The translations under genes were made by a program, and so were the position numbers. From Kitasatospora herbaricolor (lineage in GTDB: Bacteria; Actinomycetota; Actinomycetes; Streptomycetales; Streptomycetaceae), in contig NZ_JAUSVA010000002.1 of NCBI RefSeq assembly GCF_030813695.1, positions 6,448,001 through 6,512,000 on the forward strand: DNA of 64,000 nucleotides, in the 5' to 3' direction. Shown here one piece after another: positions 51,607 to 60,076 of the stretch; the first letter of the stretch is position 1; every line of letters begins with the position of its first letter. The notes under the pieces were generated by a model. That model did no database searches. It was not told where the DNA came from and saw only the letters and a list, made by a program, of their open reading frames with translations.

Positions 51607-53220
51607 CTAGTCGGCGGTGGCGATCAGCGGCTGGAGCAGGATGTCGGGCTTGGCGCGCTGGAAGGCGCTCAGGTGCCACTTGTCGGCGAACAGGGCCAGC
51701 AGGGCGTTGTCCGAGCGGCGGACGAGCACCTCGGCGTCGGTCAGCCGGGCCTTGGCCAGCTCCGCGGCGCCCTCGGGGTCGGTGACCCGGGCCAGCTTGT
51801 AGGAGAGCCGGTCGAGGGTGATCGGGGAGGAGAACTCGTGCTCCATCCGGTGCAGCACCACGTCGAACTGCATCGGGCCGACGGCCGCCATCACCGGGGC
51901 CTGGTCACCGCGGCGGTCCGAGACCAGCACCTGGACCACGCCCTCCTCGTCCAGCTGGGAGACACCCTTGCGGAACTGCTTGGAGCGGCTGATGTCCTTC
52001 GGCCGGGCCACCGCGAAGTACTCCGGGGCGAAGGCGGGCAGGGCCGGGAACTCCGCCTTCTTGCCGGTGTACAGGGTGTCGCCGACCCGCAGGGCGCTGG
52101 CGTTGATCAGGCCCACCACGTCGCCCGGGTAGGCGGTGTCGACCACGGTGCGCTCGGCGCCGAAGACGGTCTGCGCGTACTTGGTGGCGAAGGAGCGGCC
52201 GCTGGCCGCGCGGGTGACGTTCATGCCGCGCTCGAAGACGCCGGAGCAGACCCGGACGAAGGCCATCCGGTCGCGGTGCGCCGGGTCCATGTTGGCCTGG
52301 ATCTTGAACACCAGGCCCGAGAACTCCTCGGTGACCTCGCGGCTGCCGCCCTTGGCCAGCGGCCGGGCGGCGGGGGAGGGGGCGAGGTCGACGACGGCGT
52401 CCAGCAGCAGCTTCACGCCGATGTTGCTCAGCGCCGAGCCGAAGAAGACCGGGCTGATCTTGCCGGCCTCGAAGGCCTCCTGGTCGTACCCGGGGCCGGA
52501 GGAGAGAGCCAGCTCCAGCTCCTCCAGCGCGGTCTCCCAGGCCTCGCCCTCGCGCTCGGTGGCCTGCTCGGCGGTCAGCACCTCCTCCAGGGCGGCGTGG
52601 GTGCCGCCGGGCACCTTGGTGTAGCGGAGCATCTGCTCGGTGTCCGAGGCCTGGACCAGCCCGCGCAGGTCCCCGGCGCCGCCGACCGGCCAGACCACCG
52701 GCACCGGGGTGATGCCCAGGTGGGTCTCGATGTCCTCCAGCAGGGTGAGCGCCTCGCGGCCTCGGCGGTCCCACTTGTTGATGAAGGTGATCACCGGGAC
52801 GCCGCGGTGGCGGCAGACCGCGAACAGCTTGCGGGTCTGCTCCTCCAGGCCCTTGGCCGCGTCGACCAGCATGATCGCGCAGTCGACGGCCGCCAGCACC
52901 CGGTAGGTGTCCTCGGAGAAGTCGGCGTGGCCGGGGGTGTCGACCAGGTTCATCACGTGGCCGCGGTAGCCGAACTGCAGGGCGGCCGAGGTGACCGAGA
53001 TGCCGCGCTCGCGCTCCAGCTCCATCCAGTCGCTGGTCACGCCCTTGCGGGCGCCCTGGCCGTGCACCGCACCGGCCGAGGTGATCGCCCGCGCGTGCAG
53101 GGCGAGGGCCTCGGTGGTGGTGGACTTGCCGGCGTCGGGGTGGCTGATGACGGCGAAGGTGCGCCGGCGCCCGGCCTCGTTGACGATCTGGACGACCGGG
53201 ACGGACTGCTCGTTGCTCAC
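51607..53220 (-). CDS. prfC: Peptide chain release factor 3
   Basis: GTPase that recycles class I release factors from the ribosome after termination. The 537 residues have the G1 loop SHPDAGKST, G3 DTPGH, G4 NKWD, and RERGISVTSAALQF (switch I). The remainder matches RF3 (FQVFKIQANMDPAHRDR-like region, DISRSKQFRKGVSQLDEEG, QFDVVLHRMEHEF). The GTG at 53220 (VSNEQSVPVVQIVNEAGRRRTF) has GAGGAAA upstream; in-frame codons further upstream are unsupported. Confidence 0.95.
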   Translation of the reverse strand: MSNEQSVPVVQIVNEAGRRRTFAVISHPDAGKSTTTEALALHARAITSAGAVHGQGARKGVTSDWMELERERGISVTSAALQFGYRGHVMNLVDTPGHADFSEDTYRVLAAVDCAIMLVDAAKGLEEQTRKLFAVCRHRGVPVITFINKWDRRGREALTLLEDIETHLGITPVPVVWPVGGAGDLRGLVQASDTEQMLRYTKVPGGTHAALEEVLTAEQATEREGEAWETALEELELALSSGPGYDQEAFEAGKISPVFFGSALSNIGVKLLLDAVVDLAPSPAARPLAKGGSREVTEEFSGLVFKIQANMDPAHRDRMAFVRVCSGVFERGMNVTRAASGRSFATKYAQTVFGAERTVVDTAYPGDVVGLINASALRVGDTLYTGKKAEFPALPAFAPEYFAVARPKDISRSKQFRKGVSQLDEEGVVQVLVSDRRGDQAPVMAAVGPMQFDVVLHRMEHEFSSPITLDRLSYKLARVTDPEGAAELAKARLTDAEVLVRRSDNALLALFADKWHLSAFQRAKPDILLQPLIATAD

Positions 53221-53387
53221 GTGACTTTTCCTCGGGTGCGGGGACGGCATCAGGCCGGGTGGACGCCTCTCCGCACCTGCTGAGCCGGGCCTCTGGTCCG
53301 CAGGCTCAAGGGGTGATTCTAGTCGGCCGGACGGCCCAACCTCGAACCGCCCGGTCAAGTGCCCGTGGAGGGCGGCCCGGACGCGAC

Positions 53388-53429
53388 GGTGCCCGGTGCC
53401 CCGCCGCGCCGGGCGGGGCACCGGGCACC
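53388..53429 (-). terminator. Terminator after the TerD gene
   Basis: An 18-bp perfect inverted repeat (53388-53405 with 53412-53429), 8 bp past the stop, between the TerD gene and prfC on the same strand. Confidence 0.85.
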
Positions 53430-53436
53430 TGGTGGT

Positions 53437-54648
53437 TCAGAGCATCGCGGAGGCGGGCTTGACCATGGCGCGGGCGGTCTTGGCGTCCACGTACTCGCCG
53501 ATCGCCGTCATCACCCACTCGCCGGAGAACTGGCGGACCAGCTTGCACATCACCACGCCCGTGTGCGGCTCCGAGCTGGTCAGGTCGAACCGCACCAGCT
53601 CCTGGCCGCTGCCGGCGTCCAGCAGCCGGCAGTAGGCGTTCTTCACGTCGGTGAACTTCTGGCCGGAGAAGGAGTTGACCACGAAGACCAGGCCGACCGC
53701 CTCGGGCGGCAGCCCGTCCAGGTGGACGGTGATCGACTCGTCGTCGCCGGTCCCCTCGCCGGTGAGGTTGTCGCCGGAGTGCGCGATCGCGCCGTTGAAG
53801 ATCGACAGCTTCATGAACCAGGCGGTCTCGATCTTGTTCCGCTGGGCGTCGAAGGCGATGCAGGAGGCGTCCAGGTCGACGTTGCGCCCGCCCCGGGCGG
53901 GCTCCCAGCCCAGGCCCATCCGGACCGAGGACAGGAACGGCTTGCCGTTCTTCTCCAGCGAGACCGACCCGCCCTTGACCAGGTTCACCCGGCCCTTGTC
54001 CAGCGTGACCTTGGTGAAGGAGGGCGCGGTGGCCGGCGCCGGGGGCGCGGCTGGGGGCGTGTTCGGCATCGGCGGGGCCTGCGTGGCCGGCGCCTGCGCG
54101 GGCGGCGGCGGGGTCTGCGCGGCCCGGGCCGCCGGGGCCGGCTCCTCCTCGACCGAGACGCCGAAGTCGGTGGCGATGCCCGCCAGGCCGTTGGCGTAGC
54201 CCTGGCCGACGGCGCGGACCTTCCAGGCGCCGCCGCGCTGGTAGACCTCGACCACGACCAGCGCGGTCTCGCGGTCGAGCCGCGGCGGGGTGAAGGTGAC
54301 CAGCACGGCGCCGGTGTCGGCGTCCCGCACGGTCGCGGTCGGCTCGATGCCGGCGAAGGTCGTGCCCGCCTCGTCGGGGCTGGCCGTCACCACGATCTTG
54401 GTGATGCCGGCCGGGACGGCACGGGTGTCGATGGTGATCGCGTCCGCCGCGCCGCCGCTCGCCGGTCTGTGCGAGACACCCGGGCCGTTCGGGGCGTTGA
54501 AGAAGACGAAGTCCGCGTCCGAGCGGACCTTCCCGGCGTCGGTCAGCAGCAGACCCGAGACGTCCAGCGCCTTGGGTGCGGTCACCTCGACGGTCACCCG
54601 CGCGGCGGTCAGCGGCGCGTTGCCGCCTTGGGTCAGGACCGTGGTCAC
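53437..54648 (-). CDS. Tandem TerD-domain stress protein
   Basis: A 403-residue cytoplasmic protein with two TerD/CABP-like halves joined by a Pro/Ala-rich linker (about residues 180-220). The first half has SDADFVFFNAPNGPGVSH and DAITIDTRAVP; the second has the calcium-site residues GWEPARGGRNVDLDASCIAFD and SGDNLTGEGTGDDESITVHLDGLP. TerD proteins bind calcium and are linked to tellurite/stress response and to morphology in streptomycetes. The GTG at 54648 has an excellent AGGAGG. Confidence 0.92.
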   Translation of the reverse strand: MTTVLTQGGNAPLTAARVTVEVTAPKALDVSGLLLTDAGKVRSDADFVFFNAPNGPGVSHRPASGGAADAITIDTRAVPAGITKIVVTASPDEAGTTFAGIEPTATVRDADTGAVLVTFTPPRLDRETALVVVEVYQRGGAWKVRAVGQGYANGLAGIATDFGVSVEEEPAPAARAAQTPPPPAQAPATQAPPMPNTPPAAPPAPATAPSFTKVTLDKGRVNLVKGGSVSLEKNGKPFLSSVRMGLGWEPARGGRNVDLDASCIAFDAQRNKIETAWFMKLSIFNGAIAHSGDNLTGEGTGDDESITVHLDGLPPEAVGLVFVVNSFSGQKFTDVKNAYCRLLDAGSGQELVRFDLTSSEPHTGVVMCKLVRQFSGEWVMTAIGEYVDAKTARAMVKPASAML

Positions 54649-54874
54649 GGGATCCTCCTGGGATGCGTTTGGGAGGCCGGCGCGGCCGACGCGCCGACGG
54701 GATCCACAGTAACGAACGCGTGTGGCAAAGTGACCGGCCGACGGGCCGGGTTCTGTCGGATCGTCGGACCGGACGGCACGCCGTCGCCGGTACCGCTCAG
54801 GGCGGGCCGGCGACGTGGCGGGACGGAGCCCGGGACTGCCGCCCGGCCGCCTCGGAACGGTGGTTGAGGCGGAG

Positions 54875-56350
54875 TCAGCGCCCGGGGACGAGGGACGGGC
54901 GGGCGGCGGGCGCCGAGGGCGCACCCGGAGCGACCGGACCGGCGGGCACGGCCTCGAAGGCGCCGATGGCGGCCACCGCGCGCGGGTCCAGGATGCCGAA
55001 GGCGGAGGCCGTCCAGGTCTCGGCCTTCGCCCTGCCAGGTCCGGCGGCGGGCAGCACGCCCCGCACCCCGAAGGTGTACTGCCCGGGCGGGACGTCCACC
55101 CCGACGGGGGAGGCGAAGCGGTAGACCCGGGCGCCGTGCTCCTGGGAGGTGGTCATCACGGCACCCGCCAGGTTGGTCCACGCCGTGGTGCCGTGCACGA
55201 CCTCGGCCGGGCTGAGCCGGAACTCGGCCTGGAGCGCGGTCAGCGGCTCGGTCACGGTGAGGCCGAGCAGGTGGCGGGTGCCGTCCTGGCCGAGCGAGCG
55301 GACGCTGGCCGCGCCGGTGAGCGCGAGGTCGGGAGCCTGGGCGTCGGCGGGGTTCTGAGCGGTCGGGTCCTGAGCGGTCGGGTTCTGGCCGGTCGCGTGC
55401 TGCGCGGTCGAGTACTGGCCGGCGGCGTGCGGGCCGACCGGGAAGCGGTCGGCGGGGAAGGGGTCGGCCGGGTTCTGGCCGGGCGCGTACGGGTGCGCCG
55501 CGTGCGGCCGGGCCGCGCCCTGGGCGGGTGCGGTCGCCGAGGGCGTACCCGGCCCCGCGGGGCGTGCGGGTGCCGGCACGGCAGCCCCGGGCCGGGGCAC
55601 GAACTGCTGCGGCACGGACTGCTGCGACACGGACTGCCCGGGCACGGACAGCGGGGCGGCCGGCCCCGTCACGGCGGACTGCGTCATGGCCGGCGGTACC
55701 GCGGGCGGGGACTGGACCAGCGGCGGCCCGAACGGGCGCGCCCCGATGCCGGGGGGCCCGAACTGCGGGCCGACCGGGCCGGGGCTCGCGGTCGACTGCA
55801 GCAGGCACTCCGCTTCCGTCAGGCCGCCCGGCGGCCGCAGGCCCTCCGGGGTGGGGCCGGCGCTCGGCGGTGGTACCGGTGCGGGCGCGGAGGGGGCGGC
55901 CGCCGTGGCGGAGGGCGCGGCCGTGGCGGTGGGCGCCGGCGTGGGCGCCTGGCCGGCGAGCGGCGGCGGGGTGGTCCGTTCGGCGTTTCGCGAGCCGGGC
56001 GTGCCCGTGCCGGGCCCGATCGCCCGGACGGAGGGTTCGGCGCCGGCGGCCGGGGAGTGCCCGGCGTCGGAGTGGGCCCGGGAGTCGCCGTCGGTACCGG
56101 GAGCCGGCGGCGGGGTGGCCCCGACCGTGGCGAAGCCGGCCCGCCGCCCCACGGCCTGCTGCTCGTTCAGCAGCCAGGTGGTGGCGATGCTGAGCCCGAC
56201 CACGGTGGACATCGCCATCGCGGCGCCGGAGAAACGCAGGGTGGGCAGGCGCAGGCGGCCGCCGAAGGGCTTGGGACGGCTGTGCCGGCCCTGCGGCGCA
56301 GGCCGCTCGTCCGGGCGAGGTGCCGCCTCGGGGTCCTTACGGAGAGCCAC
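54875..56350 (-). CDS. Proline-rich single-pass membrane protein, unknown function
   Basis: A 491-residue protein: basic cytoplasmic head, one transmembrane helix at about 44-62 (MAMSTVVGLSIATTWLL), a long Pro/Ala/Thr/Gln-rich extracellular linker with short repeats (NPTAQ/DPTAQ), and a C-terminal globular domain of about 130 residues (VRSLGQDGTRHLLGLTVTEPL, VYRFASPVGVDVPPGQYTFGVRG) that looks beta-rich. The GTG at 56350 has GGGAG upstream. I do not recognise a family. The layout suggests a wall-spanning stalk that presents a domain outside. Confidence 0.7.
   Translation of the reverse strand: MALRKDPEAAPRPDERPAPQGRHSRPKPFGGRLRLPTLRFSGAAMAMSTVVGLSIATTWLLNEQQAVGRRAGFATVGATPPPAPGTDGDSRAHSDAGHSPAAGAEPSVRAIGPGTGTPGSRNAERTTPPPLAGQAPTPAPTATAAPSATAAAPSAPAPVPPPSAGPTPEGLRPPGGLTEAECLLQSTASPGPVGPQFGPPGIGARPFGPPLVQSPPAVPPAMTQSAVTGPAAPLSVPGQSVSQQSVPQQFVPRPGAAVPAPARPAGPGTPSATAPAQGAARPHAAHPYAPGQNPADPFPADRFPVGPHAAGQYSTAQHATGQNPTAQDPTAQNPADAQAPDLALTGAASVRSLGQDGTRHLLGLTVTEPLTALQAEFRLSPAEVVHGTTAWTNLAGAVMTTSQEHGARVYRFASPVGVDVPPGQYTFGVRGVLPAAGPGRAKAETWTASAFGILDPRAVAAIGAFEAVPAGPVAPGAPSAPAARPSLVPGR
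55350..55424 (-). repeat. Five 15-bp coding repeats
   Basis: Five imperfect 15-bp units encode the (N/D)PTAQ-type pentapeptide repeats of the proline-rich membrane protein. This in-frame period should vary in copy number between strains without frameshift. Confidence 0.8.
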
Positions 56351-56668
56351 CGGACTCCCTTCCCTCCGTGTGCCGCCCGCCGCGATCCGCGACGGGCCCC
56401 GGGGCCGGACCCGTGAGGAAGCAACGGGCTCGCGGCCGTGCCCGCGCGGGCCGGAGGCACGAGAGTACCAGCGGCGGAGGGGATCGTCGCCGGACCGCGC
56501 GCGAAGCCGGCCGTCGGACGGACCGTCCTCGCACGCAGAACAGTTGACGGACCGTCGGACGATCTGCCCGGTGCCCGGCGCGATTGTTGCAACCTCCTTG
56601 CAACCCTTGCCGTCCCCGGCCGGATGGCGCACGCTGGTGCAATTCCAAGCCGTACCGGAGAGATAGTC
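56351..56668. other. Divergent region upstream of the SsgA-like gene
   Basis: 318 bp without a gene, between the proline-rich membrane protein and the SsgA-like gene. It contains a pair of TTGCAACC repeats about 70 bp before the SsgA-like start. Confidence 0.5.
56586..56605 (+). promoter_or_regulatory. Direct repeat TTGCAACC x2, 11-bp period
   Basis: TTGCAACC occurs at 56587-56594 and 56598-56605, one helical turn apart; the first is part of the palindrome GTTGCAAC. It is a candidate activator or repressor site. Confidence 0.45.
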
Positions 56669-57181
56669 ATGCCGCGCGACCCTCTGCCCGCACCCTCCGA
56701 TGCCTCTCTCGCCGCTACCCCCACGGGCGGCGATGAGGAAGGCTCCACCGCCGCTCCGGCGGCGGTGGAGGAGGTGCTGACCATGCGCATCGCGCTCGGC
56801 GACGAAGCTGTCGGAGAAGTCAGCACCCGGTTCCGGTTCGACCCGCAGCGCCCGTACGAGGTGCTGCTGACCTTCCACCTCGGCCGGCCCGACGAGGCGG
56901 ACTGGGTCTTCTCGCGGGAGCTGCTGCGGGACGGTCTCACCACCCTGAGCGGGCAGGGCGACGTCAAGCTCTGGCCCGCGTACTGCCCCTGCCACGGGGC
57001 GACGCTGCACGTGGCGCTGGAGTCGCCGCACGGCAGCGCGCTGCTGGAGGTCGCCAAGTCCAAGGTCCAGGACTGGCTGGACCGGACGTACGCGCAGGTG
57101 TCGGAGGCGGCCGAGGCCTCCTGCGGGCCGACCGACGCCCAGCTGGCCGCGCTGCTCGCCGGGGGCTTCCCCACCGACTGA
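56669..57181 (+). CDS. SsgA-like (SALP) sporulation/cell-division protein
   Basis: SsgA-like proteins are found only in morphologically complex actinobacteria and guide septum position and peptidoglycan remodelling during sporulation. The core here matches the family: STRFRFDPQRPYEVLLTFH, ADWVFSRELLRDGL, GQGDVKLWP, LHVALESPHGSALLEV. The protein is longer than usual (170 against about 135) because of a low-complexity head of about 35 residues, and has the odd insert YCPCHG in place of the usual Ser/Arg-rich turn. The ATG at 56669 has CGGAGAG upstream. There is no neighbouring regulator of the ssgR type. Confidence 0.88.
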   Translation: MPRDPLPAPSDASLAATPTGGDEEGSTAAPAAVEEVLTMRIALGDEAVGEVSTRFRFDPQRPYEVLLTFHLGRPDEADWVFSRELLRDGLTTLSGQGDVKLWPAYCPCHGATLHVALESPHGSALLEVAKSKVQDWLDRTYAQVSEAAEASCGPTDAQLAALLAGGFPTD

Positions 57182-57256
57182 CCGCCGCCGGGCCGGCCGG
57201 CGTGCCGTCGGCACCCGGGCGCCCAGGGTCGGCTGACCGGGCCGCACGGCCTGCCC

Positions 57257-57346
57257 GGGTTCAGGAGGCGCGGGTTCAGGCAGTCCGGATTCAGGCAGTC
57301 CGGGTTCAGGAAACTCGGATTCAGGAAACTCGGATTCAGGAAACTC
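57257..57346. repeat. Six tandem 15-bp repeats
   Basis: Six units of GG(G/A)TTCAGG followed by GAGGCGC, CAGTCC (x2) or AAACTC (x3), without spacers. The array lies between the convergent SsgA-like and GAF-regulator genes and its right end covers the last codons of the latter. Confidence 0.9.
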
Positions 57347-58811
57347 GGGGGCGTGTGAGCACGGGCGCGTGCCCGCCGTCCGGGTGAACCGTTACGTCCG
57401 GCGGCCGCCCGGCGGCCGGGGTGCGCACCGCGTCCGGCGGGGCCGGCAGCCGTACCGTCCCGGCGGCGAGCCGGGCGCGCAGCCGGCGGACGGCGGGCGC
57501 CGTGGAGCCGGGCAGCAGGTCGTACGGATCGTCCGGGCCGATCACGCCGACGGTCACGGTGGGTGCGAAGCGGTACGGCCGGTGGACCAGCAGGCCGCCC
57601 AGGTAGCGCCGCAGCCGGGAGAGCTCGGCCCGGACGGTCACCGTACGGGCCGGATCGCCGAACAGGGCCTCGGCCAGCTGGGCCGCGCTGCGGCCGTCCC
57701 GGTGGGTGGCGAGCAGCAGCAGCAACTCCGCGTGGCGCGGGCTGAGGCCGTGCGACCAGGTGCCCGCCGCGCCCTCCACCGACAGCTCGGGGCGGTCCGG
57801 GCGGCGCAGGTCCAGCCGCAGCCTGGCGCCCTCGGTCTGCTCGGTGGCCCCGGACCGCTCGTCCAGGGCGGTGCGGCCCAGCGAGTGCACGGGCCGGACC
57901 AACCAGCCGTCGGCGAGCGGTTCGACGGCGCACTCCCCGAGCGAGGGAAGCCAGTGCACGGCGGCCGAACCCCACCCCTCGGCCGGCAGCCGCAGCCGGT
58001 CGGTCGGGGGCAGGCCGGCCGCGGCCGCCGTCCAGCCGTCGTCGTCCACCACCAGCGCCGGGCCGTTCACCTTGGCGAGCAGCGGGGTGGCCACCGTCCG
58101 CAGCTGGTGCAGGGCCTCCAGCCGGCGGGCCCGCAGCTCGGCCTCGGCCAGCCGGGCGGCGGTCATGGTCAGCTGCAGCAGGTACGGCCGGGCGTGCTGG
58201 GCCGGGGCGCTGATGTTGATCACGCCGGCCAGCCGGCCGGTCCGGGGCTCGTGCACCGGGGCCGCGAAGCAGGTCCAGGCGTGGTGGCTGCGCAGGTAGT
58301 GCTCGGCGGAGTGCACCTGCATCGGCCGGCCGGCGCGCAAAGCGGTACCGATGCCGTTGGTGCCGACGTTCTCCTCGACCCAGCGGGCGCCGATCAGGAA
58401 GCCGATCCGGTCGGCGCTGCGGCGCAGCTGCCGCTCGCCCTCGTGCCACAGGACGTGGCCCTCGGCGTCGGCGATGGCGAGGATCAGCGGGCAGTCCCCG
58501 GTGGAGTCCAGCAGCGAGTCCCGCAGGATGCCGATCACCTCGTCCAGCCCGCTGGCACGACGCCGGTGCTCCACCTCGGCGGGGCCGAGATGGACGGTGG
58601 CGGCGCCCCGGTCGGGGTCGAGGCCGAGCCGGCGCAGCCGGGCCCAGGAGTCGCCGATCTCGGGCCGGGGGCCGGTCTCGGGGCGGCCGTCGGCGGGGAG
58701 TTCGCCACCGCCGGTGGCGGCGTCGTGGACGGCGGCGAGTTCGGGCCCGCCGGGGGCGGGGGCCGGGGCCGCGCCGGCCGGTCGTCGAGTGTGCCGCCGG
58801 GTCTGCCGCAC
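57336..58811 (-). CDS. GAF-domain transcriptional regulator
   Basis: A 491-residue protein. Residues about 90-260 form a GAF sensor like that of AcoR-type activators (GDSWARLRRLGLDP, ILAIADAEGHVLWHEGE, RWVEENVGTNGIGTAL, SHHAWTCFAAPVHEPRTG), but there is no AAA+ domain. The C-terminal third has a winged-helix-like region (LSPRHAELLLLLATHRDGRSAAQLAEALFG, TVRAELSRLRRYLGG). Such GAF/HTH proteins are common in streptomycetes; the ligand is unknown. The GTG at 58811 has GGGGGAG upstream. The stop lies inside a 15-bp repeat array. Confidence 0.82.
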   Translation of the reverse strand: MRQTRRHTRRPAGAAPAPAPGGPELAAVHDAATGGGELPADGRPETGPRPEIGDSWARLRRLGLDPDRGAATVHLGPAEVEHRRRASGLDEVIGILRDSLLDSTGDCPLILAIADAEGHVLWHEGERQLRRSADRIGFLIGARWVEENVGTNGIGTALRAGRPMQVHSAEHYLRSHHAWTCFAAPVHEPRTGRLAGVINISAPAQHARPYLLQLTMTAARLAEAELRARRLEALHQLRTVATPLLAKVNGPALVVDDDGWTAAAAGLPPTDRLRLPAEGWGSAAVHWLPSLGECAVEPLADGWLVRPVHSLGRTALDERSGATEQTEGARLRLDLRRPDRPELSVEGAAGTWSHGLSPRHAELLLLLATHRDGRSAAQLAEALFGDPARTVTVRAELSRLRRYLGGLLVHRPYRFAPTVTVGVIGPDDPYDLLPGSTAPAVRRLRARLAAGTVRLPAPPDAVRTPAAGRPPDVTVHPDGGHAPVLTRPRVS

Positions 58812-58908
58812 CGCTCCCCCTAGCCGCGAACCGTCGCTACCTCGTCGTTGACGCGTTGCCGAAAGCGTACGGCGGGAGCACGGTCGGCGGGGGTCCCGTG
58901 CGCAAATG

Positions 58909-58931
58909 TGACCTACCGACCGGTATGACCT
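58909..58931. promoter_or_regulatory. Candidate operator upstream of the GAF regulator
   Basis: Two TGACCT direct repeats (58909-58914, 58926-58931) flank the inverted repeat TACCG-AC-CGGTA (58914-58925). It lies about 100 bp before the regulator start. Confidence 0.4.
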
Positions 58932-59032
58932 GCACGTTCGCGCAGACCTTCACCTCTTGCGGTCATTCTGGGCGGCCGCCCGGACCCTGTCCAGCAGGCC
59001 TCGGGGGTCCGGCCCGGCACGGTGAGCGGCCG

Positions 59033-60076
59033 TCAGCGCCCGGCCGCGCCGGCGCTCCGGGCGGCCTCGACCGCCCGGTGCAGGTCGGTGGTGGCGTCCA
59101 GCGCCGCGGTGAGGGTGACGGACAGGCAGGTGGCGAGCACGAACGCGGCCGCGCGGCGTCCGGTCCGGGGCCGCGGGTGAGGGTCCAGCAGCGCGGCCAC
59201 CCGGCGGGGCACCGGGCCGGCGTGGGCGGCCGGGGCGAGGCCGGGCCGGTCCGGCCGGGGGGCGTGCCCGGCGGCCAGGGCCGCGCGGCCGACCGCGCGG
59301 GCGGTCACCGTCCGGTCGCCGACGGCTGCGGCGGCGGCCTCGTCGGCCCAGCGTTCCAGCTGGTAGCCGATGGGCGCGCGCAGCGTCCGCAGGGCGGGGT
59401 GGACCACGGCCGCGTACTCGGCGGCGGCCAGGAAGAGGTGGTGGCGCCCGGTCAGGTGGGCGCGCTCGTGGGCGAGCAGCGCGGCGCGTTCGGGGGCGGA
59501 CAGGGCGCGCAGCATCCCGCCGGTGACCACCACCCGCCCCGGGCGCCCGGGCAGCGCGAAGGCGTCGGCGCGGTCGTCCGCGAGGACGGCGAGCGGGTGC
59601 TCGGCGGGGGCGGCGGGCCGGGACCGGGCCCTGAGCCGCGCGGCGGGGCCGGCCACGGAGGTGCCGAGGAGGGCGGCGAGGGCGCCGGGGGACAGGCTCC
59701 TCGCGGGGCGGGCCGGGTCGCCGAGGGCGGCGCGGGCGCGGGCCAGGTCCCGGCGGTGGCGCCGGGCGATCCGCAGGGCGAGGGCCGCCGCGGTGGCGAG
59801 GGCCAGGCCGGCGAGGCCCGCGACCGGCGCGCCGCCGGGGGCTCCGGCGGCGATCCAGCGCGGGGAGAGGTGGCCGAGGGCGGCGACCGGCGGCAGCCGG
59901 AGCAGGCCGGTGGCGGCCAGCAGGCCGAGCGAGCAGAGGGTGGCCGCGGCGAGCAGGGCCGCGGTGCCGGTCAGGATCCGGGCGGCGGCCGGCGGCGGCA
60001 GCGCCCGGGCGAGCAGCCGGGCGGCCGGCGCCGCGAGGAAGGGGAGCAGCAGCGGCACCCAGACGGCGACGGTCAT
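59033..60076 (-). CDS. M56-family (BlaR1-like) membrane metallopeptidase
   Basis: A 347-residue membrane protein with about four helices and the zinc site H203-E-R-A-H207 in LLAHERAHLTGRHH, followed by ERWADEAA with a likely third ligand. It lacks the C-terminal penicillin-sensor domain of true BlaR1. It overlaps the BlaI-type gene by ATGA, the standard actinobacterial arrangement in which the protease inactivates the repressor on a cell-envelope or redox signal. Confidence 0.9.
   Translation of the reverse strand: MTVAVWVPLLLPFLAAPAARLLARALPPPAAARILTGTAALLAAATLCSLGLLAATGLLRLPPVAALGHLSPRWIAAGAPGGAPVAGLAGLALATAAALALRIARRHRRDLARARAALGDPARPARSLSPGALAALLGTSVAGPAARLRARSRPAAPAEHPLAVLADDRADAFALPGRPGRVVVTGGMLRALSAPERAALLAHERAHLTGRHHLFLAAAEYAAVVHPALRTLRAPIGYQLERWADEAAAAAVGDRTVTARAVGRAALAAGHAPRPDRPGLAPAAHAGPVPRRVAALLDPHPRPRTGRRAAAFVLATCLSVTLTAALDATTDLHRAVEAARSAGAAGR

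Noticed and set aside
57257-57346. CRISPR array
   Set aside because: The 15-bp units are contiguous without spacers and there are no cas genes.
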